Source: Xylaria sp. FL1777 (lineage: Eukaryota > Ascomycota > Sordariomycetes > Xylariales > Xylariaceae). From it: a stretch of DNA of 64,000 nucleotides. The DNA lies in assembly GCA_022578965.1 (NCBI GenBank), contig MU400563.1, positions 62,001 to 126,000 on the forward strand, in the 5' to 3' direction. Position numbers and translations under genes: made by a program. This document shows, in pieces, positions 1 to 12,482 of this stretch (positions are counted from its first letter, which is position 1; each line of letters begins with the position of its first letter). The notes beneath the pieces are model-generated. The model ran no database searches. It worked only from the letters and a program-made list of their open reading frames with translations, and was not told the DNA's origin.

Positions 1-654
1 GAGACCATTCGCAAAAATCTCAACCTCTTCCAACACTGGGGTGATATTTGAAAGCAACCCTCGTAAAGACAGACCGGGGCTCAGTCGTGAACGCCACAGT
101 TTGTGTGTAGACAGGCTGTCACACGACATGCTAATGAGGTCTCTCCCATCCGTCACAGGAGACAACCCCCATTTGAACATTGGATGTCTCATCTGAGGTC
201 TTTCTTGCGTCACCTGAGAACAGGATTCAGGGGAGACGAGCAGTAAGAAAACCTGAGGGAAGTAGGGCCAGAGGTCGAGATAGACCACAGGTGGACAGGA
301 AGGTGCGGTGGGAAAATACTTTTTCCAGTCTCTCACAATGATGAGATTGGTGTATAACGGGTGCGCATCCTTGGGTAAGCTATCTTTGATACTCTTCAGG
401 GCTCCGAGGTGGCCGAAGAGCAATGAGTACGGCTCCATGATTGGCTATGCAGTGTTCTCTGTTAGTCAATATAACTAGAAAAGTGAAGAAGAGGTAAACG
501 GACTCAAGCGACATACAACACCCTGTTTCTTCATCCTGTATATCATGTTTCTGATGCAAAAGCCTCGATACAAGAACCGGCCGACGAAGGCCACCAGAAG
601 CATGAGTGCCCCGGTGCCGAGGAGAGGCAGCCAGTCAATTTTTCCAGACGCCAT
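1..654 (-). CDS. Cytochrome P450, N-terminal part (runs off window)
   Basis: Membrane-anchored cytochrome P450 monooxygenase; only the first 194 residues lie in the window, so the heme-binding cysteine loop is not seen. Exon 1 is 654-517 and exon 2 is 444-1, still open at the window edge. The intron 445-516 (72 bp) has donor GTATGT and acceptor CATAG, phase 0. The ATG at 654 is the first in frame. Residues about 8-25 (PLLGTGALMLLVAFVGRFL) form the ER anchor, followed by a basic stretch and KKQGVPI. Then come LLFGHLG and the helix-C-like HKLWRSRLSPGLS, which are typical of fungal P450s near the sterigmatocystin/aflatoxin tailoring families. The substrate is unknown. It lies head-to-head with the flavin oxidase at 1568, about 0.9 kb away, suggesting a shared cluster. 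Family call firm; subfamily uncertain. Confidence 0.82.
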
Positions 655-1468
655 TGCAGTCGCAATGTCACAATCGGACACGTTAATTCCAAAAAATAAA
701 AGGGTCGCGCGAGTGCAAAGGAAATCGCTATTTGATGATTTCTCTCAAGACTCACGGATAGGGAAGAAAGGAAACTTGCTTGAGGAGGGGAAGTCGTACT
801 TTCGTTTGTAAAGACAAACAATTTTTGGTAAGAAATGAAAGACGAATGACGTACGAGTTTAGGGGATACAACAGGGTCAGTGCTTAGTGTGCCTCTATAA
901 AGGACTCAAACGGGTAATTCGATAAGATGTGTCACAAAATACCACACTGTATCAAGCAAGCAAGTATCACTACAGCTCAGATAATGTTGGTTTCGATGGT
1001 TATTGATACAGTACCTATACCTCTTCAGCTCGCTCAGCGACAGCGTACTTATCAATAAGCTGATGTCAGGACTCTATGCCAAGCTCGTCTAACTTATTAT
1101 CAAATGGGACGATAACAATTTCATTGATTAATAATTTATGTTGTCTTGGGACCTTTCAAAGTCTAGCGTAGGTTGCTTCTAATGTGCAAGGTAAGACACT
1201 CAATTTCATAGCCCTTTGGTCTGCCGGGTACTGCGACTATCATTCTCCTTTTCTGACGCTAGGGAGCACCCACAATTTGAAGATGGTCGTAATTTGGATA
1301 CTAAATATGGCTGTGTATCGATCCTGCAGCTTAGTTCTCTTGAATTTGTCAAAGTGCTTCCGAACGTTGTATTCAGTGTCTACACCTGTCAGAGTCCTCG
1401 AGTTTTCATAATGGAGACTTCCGAGCGAATGGAGACAAGTGTCCGACAATGATCTGATACAACTAAGT
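655..1468. other. Divergent intergenic region
   Basis: Spacer between the divergent P450 and flavin oxidase genes; it probably holds both promoters. Apart from the TATA box annotated separately I see no gene or repeat. Confidence 0.5.
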
Positions 1469-1477
1469 ATATAAAGG
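1469..1477 (+). promoter_or_regulatory. TATA box of the flavin oxidase gene
   Basis: TATATAAAG lies about 90 bp upstream of the ATG at 1568, a normal distance for a fungal TATA box plus a short leader. Confidence 0.55.
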
Positions 1478-1567
1478 TAGGCGACAGCTCATATCGTTGA
1501 TGCTGCCTAAATTCGTTTGTCAGTTCCTCGCATCTATGCTCAGAGAGACCCTCCCGTATCATTAGCC

Positions 1568-3460
1568 ATGCACTTCCCTGGATTCACCCTACTTCTCGGT
1601 TTTTGTGATTCCGTTTTGGGTACCTTCAGCCATCCAAATCCTCCCATAGCTCATGAGAATCGAGCCTTGTCCAATGAGATTGAACGTACCTCTGGCACGA
1701 TGCGGGCTTGTGAAGCCCTCAAGTCTGCCACTTTGAGAAAGAACCTCCGGGAAAATGCTACGATACCCCAGTACATCGGCCCTCAATCTTCAACTTACAT
1801 TGCCAGCACTCAGTCGTATTGGTAATACCTAGCTACTTAGATATTGGTCCTCGATAACCGTCAAGGAGGATTGCTAAGAACCTTCAGGTCAGATAACTGC
1901 TGGCAGCGTCCAGCATGTATATTCAGTCCCGCGGACGTTGATGATGTCGCTAAAGCACTTGCTATCATCACTTCCACGCAAGCAACCTTCTCTGTCCGAT
2001 CTGGAGGTCATAATTTCAACATTGGTCACAGTTCTGTCGGTCAGGAGGGACTCCTCATCGACTTGGTCAACCTTAATAAGATATCTTTAGACAAAGAGAA
2101 AACCCAGGTCACGGTTGGGGCAGGCTCTAGATGGGGTCACGTTCACGAAACTTGTATGTCATACCAACGCTGCAACCGATAAATCTGCCCGCTTGATGAG
2201 AGCCGTAACCCTAACAATGAGCTTCGTCATCACATGCTTCCCCTTCCCTCGCCAGGGGGTTACACATCGCTGAGCTGATGGGACTATAGTGAGCGGCTCA
2301 GGGGTCTCCGTTAACGGCGGCAGAAGCCCAGATCCGGGTGTAGGTGGTCAGACCCTGGGCGGCGGTATTGGGTGGCTCACAAGTATCGCTGGGGCCACAG
2401 CAGCCTCCCTAATCGAGGCACAAGTCGTGCTAGCTAACTCGACAGTTATCCACGTCAGTGAAAAGCAGCACCCGGATCTTATTTGGGCCTTGAGGGGAGG
2501 GGCAAACAATTTTGGCATCGTCACGTCTTTCACTTACAAGACTCTGCCCATCGACAAGGTCTGGTTCGAAGCAAGACTCTACGCTGCTGACCAAAATCAA
2601 GCTCTTGTGAACGCCCTCGTCTCATATCAAGAACTAGCCTCTAAAGATCCTAATGCCAACATTGTCTTTGGCCTTTCGCCAAACAGGTCTGCTCCTCAAT
2701 CGTTCGTCGGATTTGTTTATCTTGACCCTGTTCCGTCGCCCTCTATTTTCGATCCCTTTTTTGCTATACCTCCAGCTGGGACCATGATCAACTCGACTAT
2801 AGGGACAATCTACGATCTGTCAATGGGTTTCAGTTCGCCGCAATACCCTGAGCCCGGCACGGTACCATTGAGGTAGATCTATCCAAGCCCTCTTTGTACC
2901 GTATTTACCGAGCTGACGTGGTCTTAACGATAAGACATTATGTTGTTTCACTGCCACATAAAGTGGAAAACTCGACATACCAAGACTCGTTCCAATCCTT
3001 CGTCATGCACGCCGAAAAAGCATTGGCTGCCGGGTGGGCCATCAACTACGGAGCACAGCCCATCTCCGCGATAGCCGCGAGGGCATCATCAAATACTCCT
3101 CTAAATCTAGCGCCCGTGGACCAGGATTGTATGTGACAGACCGAAATTAAGTGCTTGCAATATCTGATACGTTAAGGAATAGGGGTTCACGTCGACATGC
3201 AGTGGCAATCTCCAGAGGATGATGCTGCTGCATTTGATCTGGTCAGGAGCATAGGCGAAGATATCGCCCAGGCTTCGTCTCGTCACAATTCTGTCATCGC
3301 CTACAGGTTTATGAATGATGCTTACGAAGGGCAAAATGTTCTATCTAGTTACGGTCGAGAGAGCTTTCAGAGACTATTGAGCATCAGCGAAGCATTTGAT
3401 CCCGACAGGATATTTCAGAGACTCCAACATGGAGGTTGGCTCCTAAGCAAGGAAGTTTAG
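1568..3460 (+). CDS. Secreted FAD-linked oxidase (BBE / 6-hydroxynicotine oxidase type)
   Basis: Flavoprotein oxidase of the PCMH/berberine-bridge family, probably secreted. Model: 1568-1821, 1888-2153, 2275-2872, 2935-3128, 3183-3460, which sums to 529 residues. The acceptor of intron 2 is uncertain: 2274 (CTGAG) keeps the usual spacing before VSGSGVSVNGG, while 2289 (TATAG) also keeps frame but removes five residues. MHFPGFTLLLGFCDSVLG is a signal peptide. RSGGHNFNIG holds the expected 8-alpha-histidyl FAD attachment site (His near residue 126). GVGGQTLGGGIG is the second FAD-domain motif, and the C-terminal BBE segment reads NDAYEGQNVLSSYG. The cysteine used for a second covalent flavin bond is not evident. 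It converges on the MFS gene 257 bp away. Such enzymes often act in fungal natural-product clusters; substrate unknown. Confidence 0.88.
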
Positions 3461-3717
3461 GGTGACAATATTTCTTGGAGTTTAAGATAGTCAAGATGCA
3501 GAATCCCTGCCATAAAAATAACTTGGGCGATGCACCGCTTTAAAATAGTACACGAGATGTATTAACTGTTTTGTTCCTTGCAGGTTGAACTCAGCGGTCG
3601 GTCCACCGCGACAGCTTGATACCACGAAGTGAGATCAGGTCTTTAAAGTAGATGATAACATTACCACACGGTAATAACGGCGTCGTTTTTACGTGACAAG
3701 TCTTATCGGACCGTTCG

Positions 3718-5408
3718 TCACAGCTCTAGTTGAAACTTCGGCGACATCCTGATTTTCTCTCCATATCGAATTAGCAAAAGGGGGACGGGAACGGTGGCCA
3801 AAGCAATGAATGCCAATACAGTATTGCCCCAGCCCAGGCCTAATCGTCCGTACAGAGGCGGTCCAGCAAGCGGAACCAAGGCACCAAACACCGAGCGGAC
3901 GACAGTGTTGGTAGCGCTCGCGCTAGCTGCATAGACGGTGAATGCATCGATCAGGTAGGCCTGTACTGGCAGAAATATGACCAAAACACCGAAGCCGACA
4001 AATGCGCTTCCGATGATAGGCACAATGAAGTGAACGTGATATTGTGCCGTCCAACCGTACCACAAGAGACCGGCAGGGACACTGAAGGCCCCTACGGCCA
4101 TTGGGGGTAAGCGATATTCGGGCTTTCGCACATCGTGCTTGGCTGTCATCCTTATGACCAGCCGGTCCGAGACCAGCCCGATGAAAACGAGGCCGGCGAC
4201 AAAGCCGAATCCAAGCCCAAGATATGCAAGGCCCGAAGAACCAGTGCTGAAGCCGTATTGGTTGACGAAGACATTGGTAAAAGTAGTAAAAAGGAGGTAC
4301 AAGTAGCCATAAACGATAGAAACTGTGAAGGCTAGCATGACAATAATTGGGGACTGGAACAAGAGTTTTAGCGGACGGGTCAGAGCCATCTTGAAGATGG
4401 TCTTTGGGGACTTTCTACTATCGAGCTTAGACCGGAGATAGGGGTTGCCTGTCTCTTTCCGCAGGCGCGAAGCCTTGCGCTCAAGCAACACGGGTGCATA
4501 CGTCTCTGGCAATAGTATCAGACAGACGACTATCAAGACGCCTTCCTACGAAGATATTAGTTAGTGTCATGAAAGATGTTCTTCACGTTCTGCATACAAT
4601 GATTGCGACTACCCAGAAACTCCAATGCCATCCCAGAGTTTCAGCTATGTAGCCCCCAGCAACCGGGCCAATGACAGGACCCTGTAAATCGTCAGAATTC
4701 CGCTCGTAAGAGTCCTAACTGCGTGATATTCTAGGTCTGATGCAGCATGAATTGGGGCATACCAATAAGGGACCAAGCTGCCAACCACTCAGTGCTTTAC
4801 CGCGATTTTCTACCTCAATAACATCGGCGATGATGCCACCCCCTAAGACGGTTGGTACGCAACCCCAGAACCCCTGGAAAAAGCGAAAGATGAGGATCTG
4901 CGGCAGGGTTTTACTTAAGCCACAGGCAATGGTAAAGATTGCGAAAAGCACATTCGTACAGTGTAGTAGCATCGAACGGCCGTAGATCTCGCTCAGAGGG
5001 GCGAACAGTAACGGCCCAAAGATCACTGCTACTACGAAGATGGACGTCGAGAAAGACTCGAGTTGCTCGTTGTCGCTGTGCAGTTCTTGGAATAGCCCCG
5101 GGACACTCGGGGCGAAAATAGTGGCGGAGAGCGATCTAAAAAAAACCCCTCTCAGCTATTAGCAAAGCAAAGTCGCGGCCACGAATACTAACGTTCGATA
5201 TGCTCACTCACGTATTGAAAGTGACGGCTGAGACAAGTGCCACCAATGTCCACTTTCGTCTATCCGACCAGTCCATGGGATTCTCCGGGTCGTGCGGTTT
5301 GTTCCAATCGACGACTGTTGTTTCTTCGTCGCGATCGCTTTCTCCTTTTCTCATTGCACGCTGGGTAGCGTCGAGGTCTAAGTGCTCGACGGTCGATGAC
5401 TCCTGCAT
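3718..5408 (-). CDS. MFS multidrug transporter, DHA1 type
   Basis: Proton-coupled 12-helix drug/metabolite exporter of the plasma membrane. Exons: 5408-5212, 5135-4763, 4681-4598, 4545-3718, with introns of 76, 81, 52 bp; total 493 residues. The acidic N-terminus ends in [13 protein letters not shown], the usual start of fungal DHA1 pumps. [10 protein letters not shown] is motif A between helices 2 and 3. [16 protein letters not shown] spans the exon 2-3 junction and is the DHA1 motif C region. [14 protein letters not shown] opens the central cytosolic loop. Helices 7-12 lie in the last exon. The position beside a P450 and an FAD oxidase suggests export of the product or self-protection. Splice phases agree throughout. 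Substrate cannot be told from sequence. Confidence 0.9.
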
Positions 5409-7216
5409 TTTGTTGTGATGTCATCGGCTAACGAGATAACAGCATGCATATACTTAGGTATCGCGAAAGGACGATTGAACGAAGGTAGTTATTCGTTTAA
5501 ATGCTTGGGAGATGGGGTGGAGACTTAGGTAGCACCTAGATGAGTACTTTTTGGACTCAGACCAAGTTTTGAAAATGTCTGTCGCTAATGCCATTTTATA
5601 AGCCCGTTCGTAATACCACTCAACCAATAGCCGTAGTGCACATAATAACTTTGCGCCGAATATGTACCTACCCAAATATAGACACCGCTTAGCTCTAAGT
5701 AAGAGGATGACAGCAGCAACCTTCCGAGTACTACCCTACCTTTGATACAAAATCCAATTCCGCCTACAATATAATTATTAAGCTTAACTACCCCTTAACC
5801 AAATAAATGGGTTTCATATAATGATAACTAGAGTTAATTAAACAAAAATATAACTGATTAAATATATTTTAATAAGTTAACTTAAGTTAGTTAACTAGTT
5901 AGTTAAAGACCTTTTATATTATATTGAAAATACAAAATTCTTAAAGATATACAGGTGACATGGCAAAGGAAATTTTCAATCTCGTCCCTCGGTAGTCTGC
6001 CGTTCGATTCCATTTACGCGCAATGAAAACTTAATGGCCTAAAGTGAAGTGACGAGCAAGCTTAACTAACGAACGTCTGGCTACCAGGCTACCACTTTCT
6101 CGGGTTCAGGTGGGTCAGGGTTGGTCGAGGTCTATTCTCTCCTTTGAACGGCTTGGTTGCTAACCGGAGCAGAAAACTGCAGATTGCCTTCAAATACGCT
6201 TACAGGTGACAGTGCGACGCTGCTGTCTTTTGTATACACGCCGACAGCGAGACTTCTATTACACAAGACTACCATTCGATAGTAAGAAAATTGGTCTTTG
6301 AAAAAGACCTGGGCGGGAAAAAAATGCTTTAGGCTGTGTGTGACGGCATCGAGGCAAATCCAAATTGCGTTCTCGTGCTCGACAATACCGAAAGACATTA
6401 CAGTTGAAAGGGGAGGTACTAGATAAAAAAACAACCCGATACAACTATGGCCATAAACAGCCTTGGCTCAGTTGTTAGGATCCAGAAGATATACAAGGAC
6501 GCTCTAAATATGTACCGGCGCTTAGCAGAGCTAAAGGATATAATGATAATTAAAAGGAACCTTTGATTCCTCTTTAGCATGAATAACCTGGCTGTAACTA
6601 TTAGAGAGGACGGAAAGCACGAGAGGGAGACAAGGTTGTCAGAGACCTTAGGGTAGACGGCCTAGATATGTCTTATGAAGATGGTAAGACTGGCACCATC
6701 TACCAGCCTGGAACGAATACCTCCTAGTCTAATACTGGAAATTGCATAAAACAACGGATCGAATCATCTGCTTTCGAAAAGCACTCAGATTTCACTTATG
6801 CAGTACGAAAGACCATACTACTCCCCTCACAGCGTATACCTAATCTTAACGAGAGATGCTAACTATCAGATTAATATTAAGGGTATCCCTATCGTGATTA
6901 TTTCGTTTCTCGGCCTCTTTCTTCCAGCTTCCGATCTGAGGATTAATTAGGCAACCCCTTTCCGCTTCAGTTACTTTTGCCTCCCATCAAAATCAGGGGT
7001 ACTTCCAGTCTTAAAAGTTTCGATACTCACCGCTCATTGTTTGTATACAAACATACACCGCCGAAGAGGACAGATTATACCACCGTTATCTCAAAATAGG
7101 GACATCAAGAACTCCCCCCGGCCTTTTTTAAAGTCCATCCAATACTATCCTCGGATACTAGCATATCTCCAATTTACCGTACAAACGTCCCCCATATATA
7201 ACGAAAGATCCGGTTT
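5409..7216. other. Intergenic region with an AT-rich patch
   Basis: No gene seen in 1.8 kb between the MFS pump (5' side) and the sugar transporter (3' end). Short reading frames here have no recognisable domain. An AT-rich patch at about 5755-5955 is listed separately. Confidence 0.5.
5755..5955. repeat. AT-rich, TpA-rich patch
   Basis: About 200 bp made almost only of A and T, with repeated GTTAACT/TTAGTTAA-like words (for example around 5876-5905). This composition is unlike its flanks and resembles repeat-induced point mutation debris or an old transposon scrap. No termini or coding trace can be recognised. Confidence 0.4.
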
Positions 7217-9349
7217 CTACGCCTCGGTGCTCTTCTCATCAGCCGTGTGTAAATGGTCTGAGTGTAGATCGACTTTCTCGACATCCCCTTCTGCCGTAGT
7301 CCTTGAACCCACGGCTGTCGACGTAGCAGCACTTCCCTCACGACGAGGAGCCGAGACCTTGACATGACCTAACTCGATATCCCGGGCCAGCTGGTCAAGC
7401 CTGCTTGTCTTCTTCTGCGTCTTCCAAGCCGGACGTCCGGAGTCAAACACTTCGTCCATCTCCTCAAGCGTATACCCCTTAGTCTCGGGCGCCATTAAGC
7501 CCATATGGATGAATGCCGCGCCATTGAACGCGGCGAAGATCATGTACATCTTCCAGTTGATGGACCACAGAAGCGGTGGGACGGCGAAGGCGAGGATCAT
7601 GTTCCAGAACCAGTTCGAGGCCGTCGACAGTGAGACAGCCTTCGCGCGGACCTTGCTTGGAAAGATCTCGGCGGGATAAGTCCACGACGTAGGCCCCCAT
7701 GTCGTGGCGAACGTGGCGACGAAGAGATACGAGGCGGCCACAACCCCTTTTGAGACAGCCGGCTTTCCCTTGACTATCCAGGTTATGTCCTTATCGCCCG
7801 TTCCGTCATTCGGCTGACCATACACGGCCTGGAGAGCGCCTTATTAAACCCATTAGTACAAAAAGTAACATTCGATTTCAGTGGGTAGAGGACTGAGAGC
7901 TCACCGGAAATAAATAGAAAAATCATCATGAAGAATGCGCCGATGATCAAAGCAGGCCGGCGACCAAACCTATCAAGATACAGGATAGCCGGCAGCGTTA
8001 GCACAACGTTGATAACATACTGGATCGCCGCCGTCGTAAGTGGCGATGCTATCTGGGCGCCCTCCATGATATACACGATGTAGTACATCATGATGTTCAT
8101 TCCACAAAGCTGAGTCAGAGGCGTTAGTCATCACAGCGCAGTCCCCTATTCATGCCGGCATAAATCCTCCAAAGCCAAAACTCACCTGTGACCACATCTG
8201 GATACTCATGCCTAGAATGACGCGTCTGAAGATGCGCGGCTGAACAAGGGCCTTGAAACTTGAGGAGGCCTCTTCCCTCTCGAACCGAAGCGCCTCTTCG
8301 ATCTCCTTGTACTCGGCAAGGACTTTCGGGTGATCGACGTCGCCAGCGCCATGCAGCGCAGCCAAGACCCGAATAGCCTCGTCCCAGCGGTCCTTGGATG
8401 CCAACCAGCGGGGGCTATACGGGCAGAAGAAGAGGCCGACGAAGAGGATGATGGCGGGGATCATCTGGATGCCCCAGGGGATGCGGAAAGCGGCCGTTGG
8501 CTGACTGGGGTCGTCGGGACCGCCACCCACCTGCGCCGCGCCGTACTGGATGAAATACTGGATCAGAATGCCCCATGTGATAGCCCACTGCTGCAGCGAG
8601 ACCACGCGGCCTCGGATCTCTTTCGGCGCGATCTCGGACTGGTACACCGGGACGACGGACGAGGCGATGCCGACACAGAGCCCGGCGATGATGCGTCCGG
8701 CGCAGAGCATCCCGACATTCTGGGCCGCGCATTGGATTCTAGGATGATCAACGGGCCATTTCCTAAACATCTACCGTAGCGTCTGAGACGGATGACGAAA
8801 TGGCGAATGCGTAATTGGATCTAGGTATAGCGGCGACTTACATAGAGCCGATGATCCAAAGAACACACGAGACCTGCAGCGCGACTTTGCGAGAGAATCG
8901 GTCGGCGACGAAGGAGCTGACGAGCGAGCCTGCGACACGATAACAGGTTAACCAATTCCGGCATCAAAAACCCGGCATCCAAAAAATTCATATCTGTCAC
9001 TCACCTACCAGTGACCCGGCGGGCATCGAGGCCGTGATGCCTCCCTGTCGGTACGAGACGGGATTGTCAAAGTAGTTCTTGTAGGCTTCAGTGCCGAGGA
9101 CGCCGCTCATAGAGCTGATGTCGAAGCCGAAGAGACCGCCACCTAGAAAGAAAAGAGACCTTCAGCAATTCCCCTTCGACATCTTCGTTATTTTTCCTTT
9201 TTCTTCTTTTAGGTTCGAGAGCTCGCTGAATCGCACCTACGCAGCGGCGGGAGCTCCAACTCCGTCAATCATAGGCGAGCAAAACATGGCGAACACTCAC
9301 CGATGGCAGCAAAACCGCAGATGAAGTAGACATTACTCGCCTGGTACAT
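7217..9349 (-). CDS. Sugar porter MFS (hexose transporter, HGT-like)
   Basis: Plasma-membrane monosaccharide transporter of the sugar porter family. Six exons: 9349-9301, 9142-9005, 8929-8842, 8738-8186, 8109-7905, 7839-7217; introns 158, 75, 103, 76, 65 bp; 551 residues. MYQASNVYFICGFAAIGGG leads into GLFGFDISSMSGVLG of helix 1. GRIIAGLCVGIASS and PVYQSEIAPKEIRGR are sugar-porter signatures, YLDRFGRRPA is the helix 8-9 motif, and PETKGYTLEEMDEVF ends the last helix. The long charged cytosolic tail is about 90 residues. The family resembles fungal high-affinity glucose transporters; real substrate unproven. Two GCGGAG words at 9901 and 9933 upstream match the CreA carbon-repression consensus SYGGRG, but that word is short and may be chance. 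Confidence 0.93.
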
Positions 9350-12300
9350 TGCGGCGAAAGCTGACCAATTGGCCAGTCGAAAGCTCTGATATCCTAATTC
9401 TTAGCTTCGATAGCAGGAAACCCAACGATAGTCGCTAGGAAAGCTTTGAACTGGGGTAGCGCTTGGTTTGTAGTGACTTACTACGAGTTTTAAAACAAAA
9501 AGACGACGATAAAGCAGCGTAGAAAAATCATGAAGATATGAGGAAGAGGGAAGAAGGGGTTGGATACATGAACAGCATATACACGTGGGTATATAGTGTA
9601 TATGTGTTATCGCTATAGCATCAGCCAGGTAGTCACGAAGGTAAATTATACGTGCGCCCGACACACGAAGCACAATACCACCACCACCATTTACGGGAAA
9701 GAAAAGCGGTCCCTTGAGCAAACACTGTGTGACGAGGGTGGTCGGGAATTCCCATCCCAGCAAGACGAAAGGGCACGAAGAAGCCCAAAGCCAATTATAA
9801 GAGACAAGAGGGGGGGAGAGGAGGGGAAGGGAGCCTCCAACCGTGTATCAATTGGAACGACCAGCCCTTGTATTTCTCAATAAGCATCGAGAGGGGCACC
9901 GCGGAGGGTGGCACGGCAGACGGCCAGGTGCGGCGGAGATTGTCTCTGTGCGGACTGAGCAGGACAAGGACAATATGCCATGTGGACAAAGTAGAAGCTG
10001 TGTCACGGTAGTGCGGTTTCGGGAGGAAAGAAGGTGAATCCGACGTGGACGGGAGGACAAGACACTGAAAAAAATATATATAAAGATATTTCTATCTCGT
10101 CCACGGGTACGAGCCATTCCTACCGAGCGTTCATCTATCCCCGAGCATCTGGCATCTAGTAGAGAAAGAAACCTGAGGAGTCGACGCATTGGCGATTCTC
10201 ACACCTACGATTCTATCAACGAGAACACACCACAAGCCAGGGAGAGGATGAATTGGTGGGCAGATAGGTATGTAGTATAGAGATGTAGGGGCGGCCGAGA
10301 GGATATGTTTGTCAGCCGCGTACAGATCAATAATGTAACGACTTCCTTCTCGTGACCGCTTGTTTGCTCGCAGGTGGTGAAGGAAATCAATACTCTGACG
10401 CCAATATATATCATATTCTTAACCCCGGTCATGATTTCCGATAACTCGTGACGAAGCGGTGAGAAGAGGTAATAGTCTAAAGTTTTACATCGTACCAGGA
10501 ATACTAGGTCTTGAGATAGTTAGAAGCGAGACTGCTACATAAAATTAAAGCCCTAGGAAGAGAAAGCGTACCACGCACCATTTGACGATAAGACGAACGA
10601 CAACTTCGCCGTAGAGGGCCGGAGGGGGTTTCTTAATGGGCCGATATGTTGAAATTACTTGCATATCTGCGCGGCTTGTAATGATTAGTGGAAAAAGAAA
10701 CGATGCTCTGTTCGCCCCCCTCTGCAGCAAATAATATGGTCCTTGGTCCAGATTGCATTCACAAAAAGTGCGCAATATGGCAAAGTCTTAGAATCATAAC
10801 TCCACGGCGAATCCCTACGCAAAGGATGATATTCGATGTTACCCGCTGGCTGCATTGGATTGCATGGAGGATGACCGATACGGAAGGATTACCAGTGGCT
10901 TGTGTTGCCTCGCTAGGATATGTTGGTCTGGAAAATGTCCTTAGCGGAGCCTGGCTATAAGGATGGTCGACTCCCACATGCTGCAAGAAAGGCCCGGGTT
11001 GTAGCTAAACATATGAACAACCAATGTTAAAGAAGGATGGCTTCACTGTTCTTCTTGGAGAAAGACGGGAGTAGCTTTCATGTGGCAATAGCCTGAGCAT
11101 CGATTCGTCGAGAGTGCTGGGCATTTATGGCGCCGAGAAATATTGCAGCATAGCCGAACGAATCAAGCACGGTCGAAAACCAGACCACGAGATCGAAAGA
11201 CGGGGATAGTTACCCCCTTGCGTACGTACCATCCCCAATAACCGTCATCTTCCCCACATCCCCAAGTCCTGGCATGAGAACAAACAAAAGGCTTATTCCT
11301 AACGGCCAGGGATCCGTTGAACTGGCCCGGCAGGCATAGGCCTGCACTGTAGCTTCGAGTGACACGACTGCTGCTCAATAGACAACAGAGGAAATAAACA
11401 ACGGAATAGCAACCAAGATTAGGAATTCCTTGCAATTGATCCCGAGGACACTGGGAATTCGCCATCCATTGTTTCTATACTCCTATCTGAATTTCGTAGT
11501 CAATATAACGAACTAGTGCTTAAAAGATAGCCTGGGGTAGTATACCTTAGTACATACCGATATGTAGGTAGCCGGCCATAGCTAATAGCTGTGTGACTGT
11601 AGGGTGGACAGATGTCTCATTTGTGCGCACGAGGGTGAGAACCCAGCCACTGGTTATCATGTGATAACCAAGGAGTTCCTCTCCTCTCGTCTCCTCTCCG
11701 GTGCCAAACACGCAGTTTAGCAACCAGTGAGAAAATGGGGTGGCATGCACCGAGTTCTCTAAATGCGAGATCAGTCGTCTCGATGACATTAGACATTAAG
11801 TGAGCTCGCTTCATTTTGAAAGCTTCACTGCCCTGTGAGAAGTTAGCAGGGACGCCCGGCCTTCGTTTGCGAATTGCAAATCAGGTAGCCTCGGCGCCCT
11901 TAGATCACTACTAGTATAATTCAGTCAATATGTCACAAGTAGTTATGACTTGAGGTGTTGTGGAAAGTAAAGAAGAGCTGTGAAGAAGCCCGATCGTATT
12001 CTCCCCTGCCACTTGGCTATGGATTCGCACCGGCCTGATCGCATGTGGAATATGGCGAGGGGGTAATGAGAATTCGATGAGGTGGCGGACAAACGATATG
12101 AGAGCATCGAGCCGCACACCCATCATGCTATATACTACACATCGCCATAAGTCAGGCTCAAAATTGGGGGGGAAATATGTGGAGCAACGAAAAAGGGGTA
12201 TCTCGATGTAAATGAATCGGAAAACGCCTGGAATCGTGATTCAATCGTCTTTTTGATGTCCGCCTCAACCCTTATCAAAGCATCTCCTGATTCTCTGTTC

Positions 12301-12482
12301 GCCGTCTCCTTTCATCCTTAACGCCTTATTGTCGTCTTGTGGTCGCTTATCGTCTGTCATCTATACTTGATAGAAGGGAATGTTCATGTATACTGATGCT
12401 CTCTTAGATGGGAAAACATACTCTCAAGAGAACGGCTATTGTTGTTACATGCTTGAGCAGCATTTGAGCATGGAATCGGGAG
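9350..12482. other. Long intergenic region, promoter side of the sugar transporter
   Basis: The first 0.7 kb is the likely promoter of the sugar transporter. It has a purine-rich tract at about 9803-9833 (pyrimidine-rich on the transcribed strand) and two CreA-like GCGGAG words. From about 10,000 to 12,482 I recognise no gene, RNA or repeat. The small frames on either strand carry no domain and no convincing splice signals. Confidence 0.5.

Noticed and set aside
8330..8779. 149-codon frame antisense to the sugar transporter
   Set aside because: Mirror frame of a GC-rich conserved exon; composition (Arg/Asp/Glu/Gly-rich) is typical of an antisense shadow.
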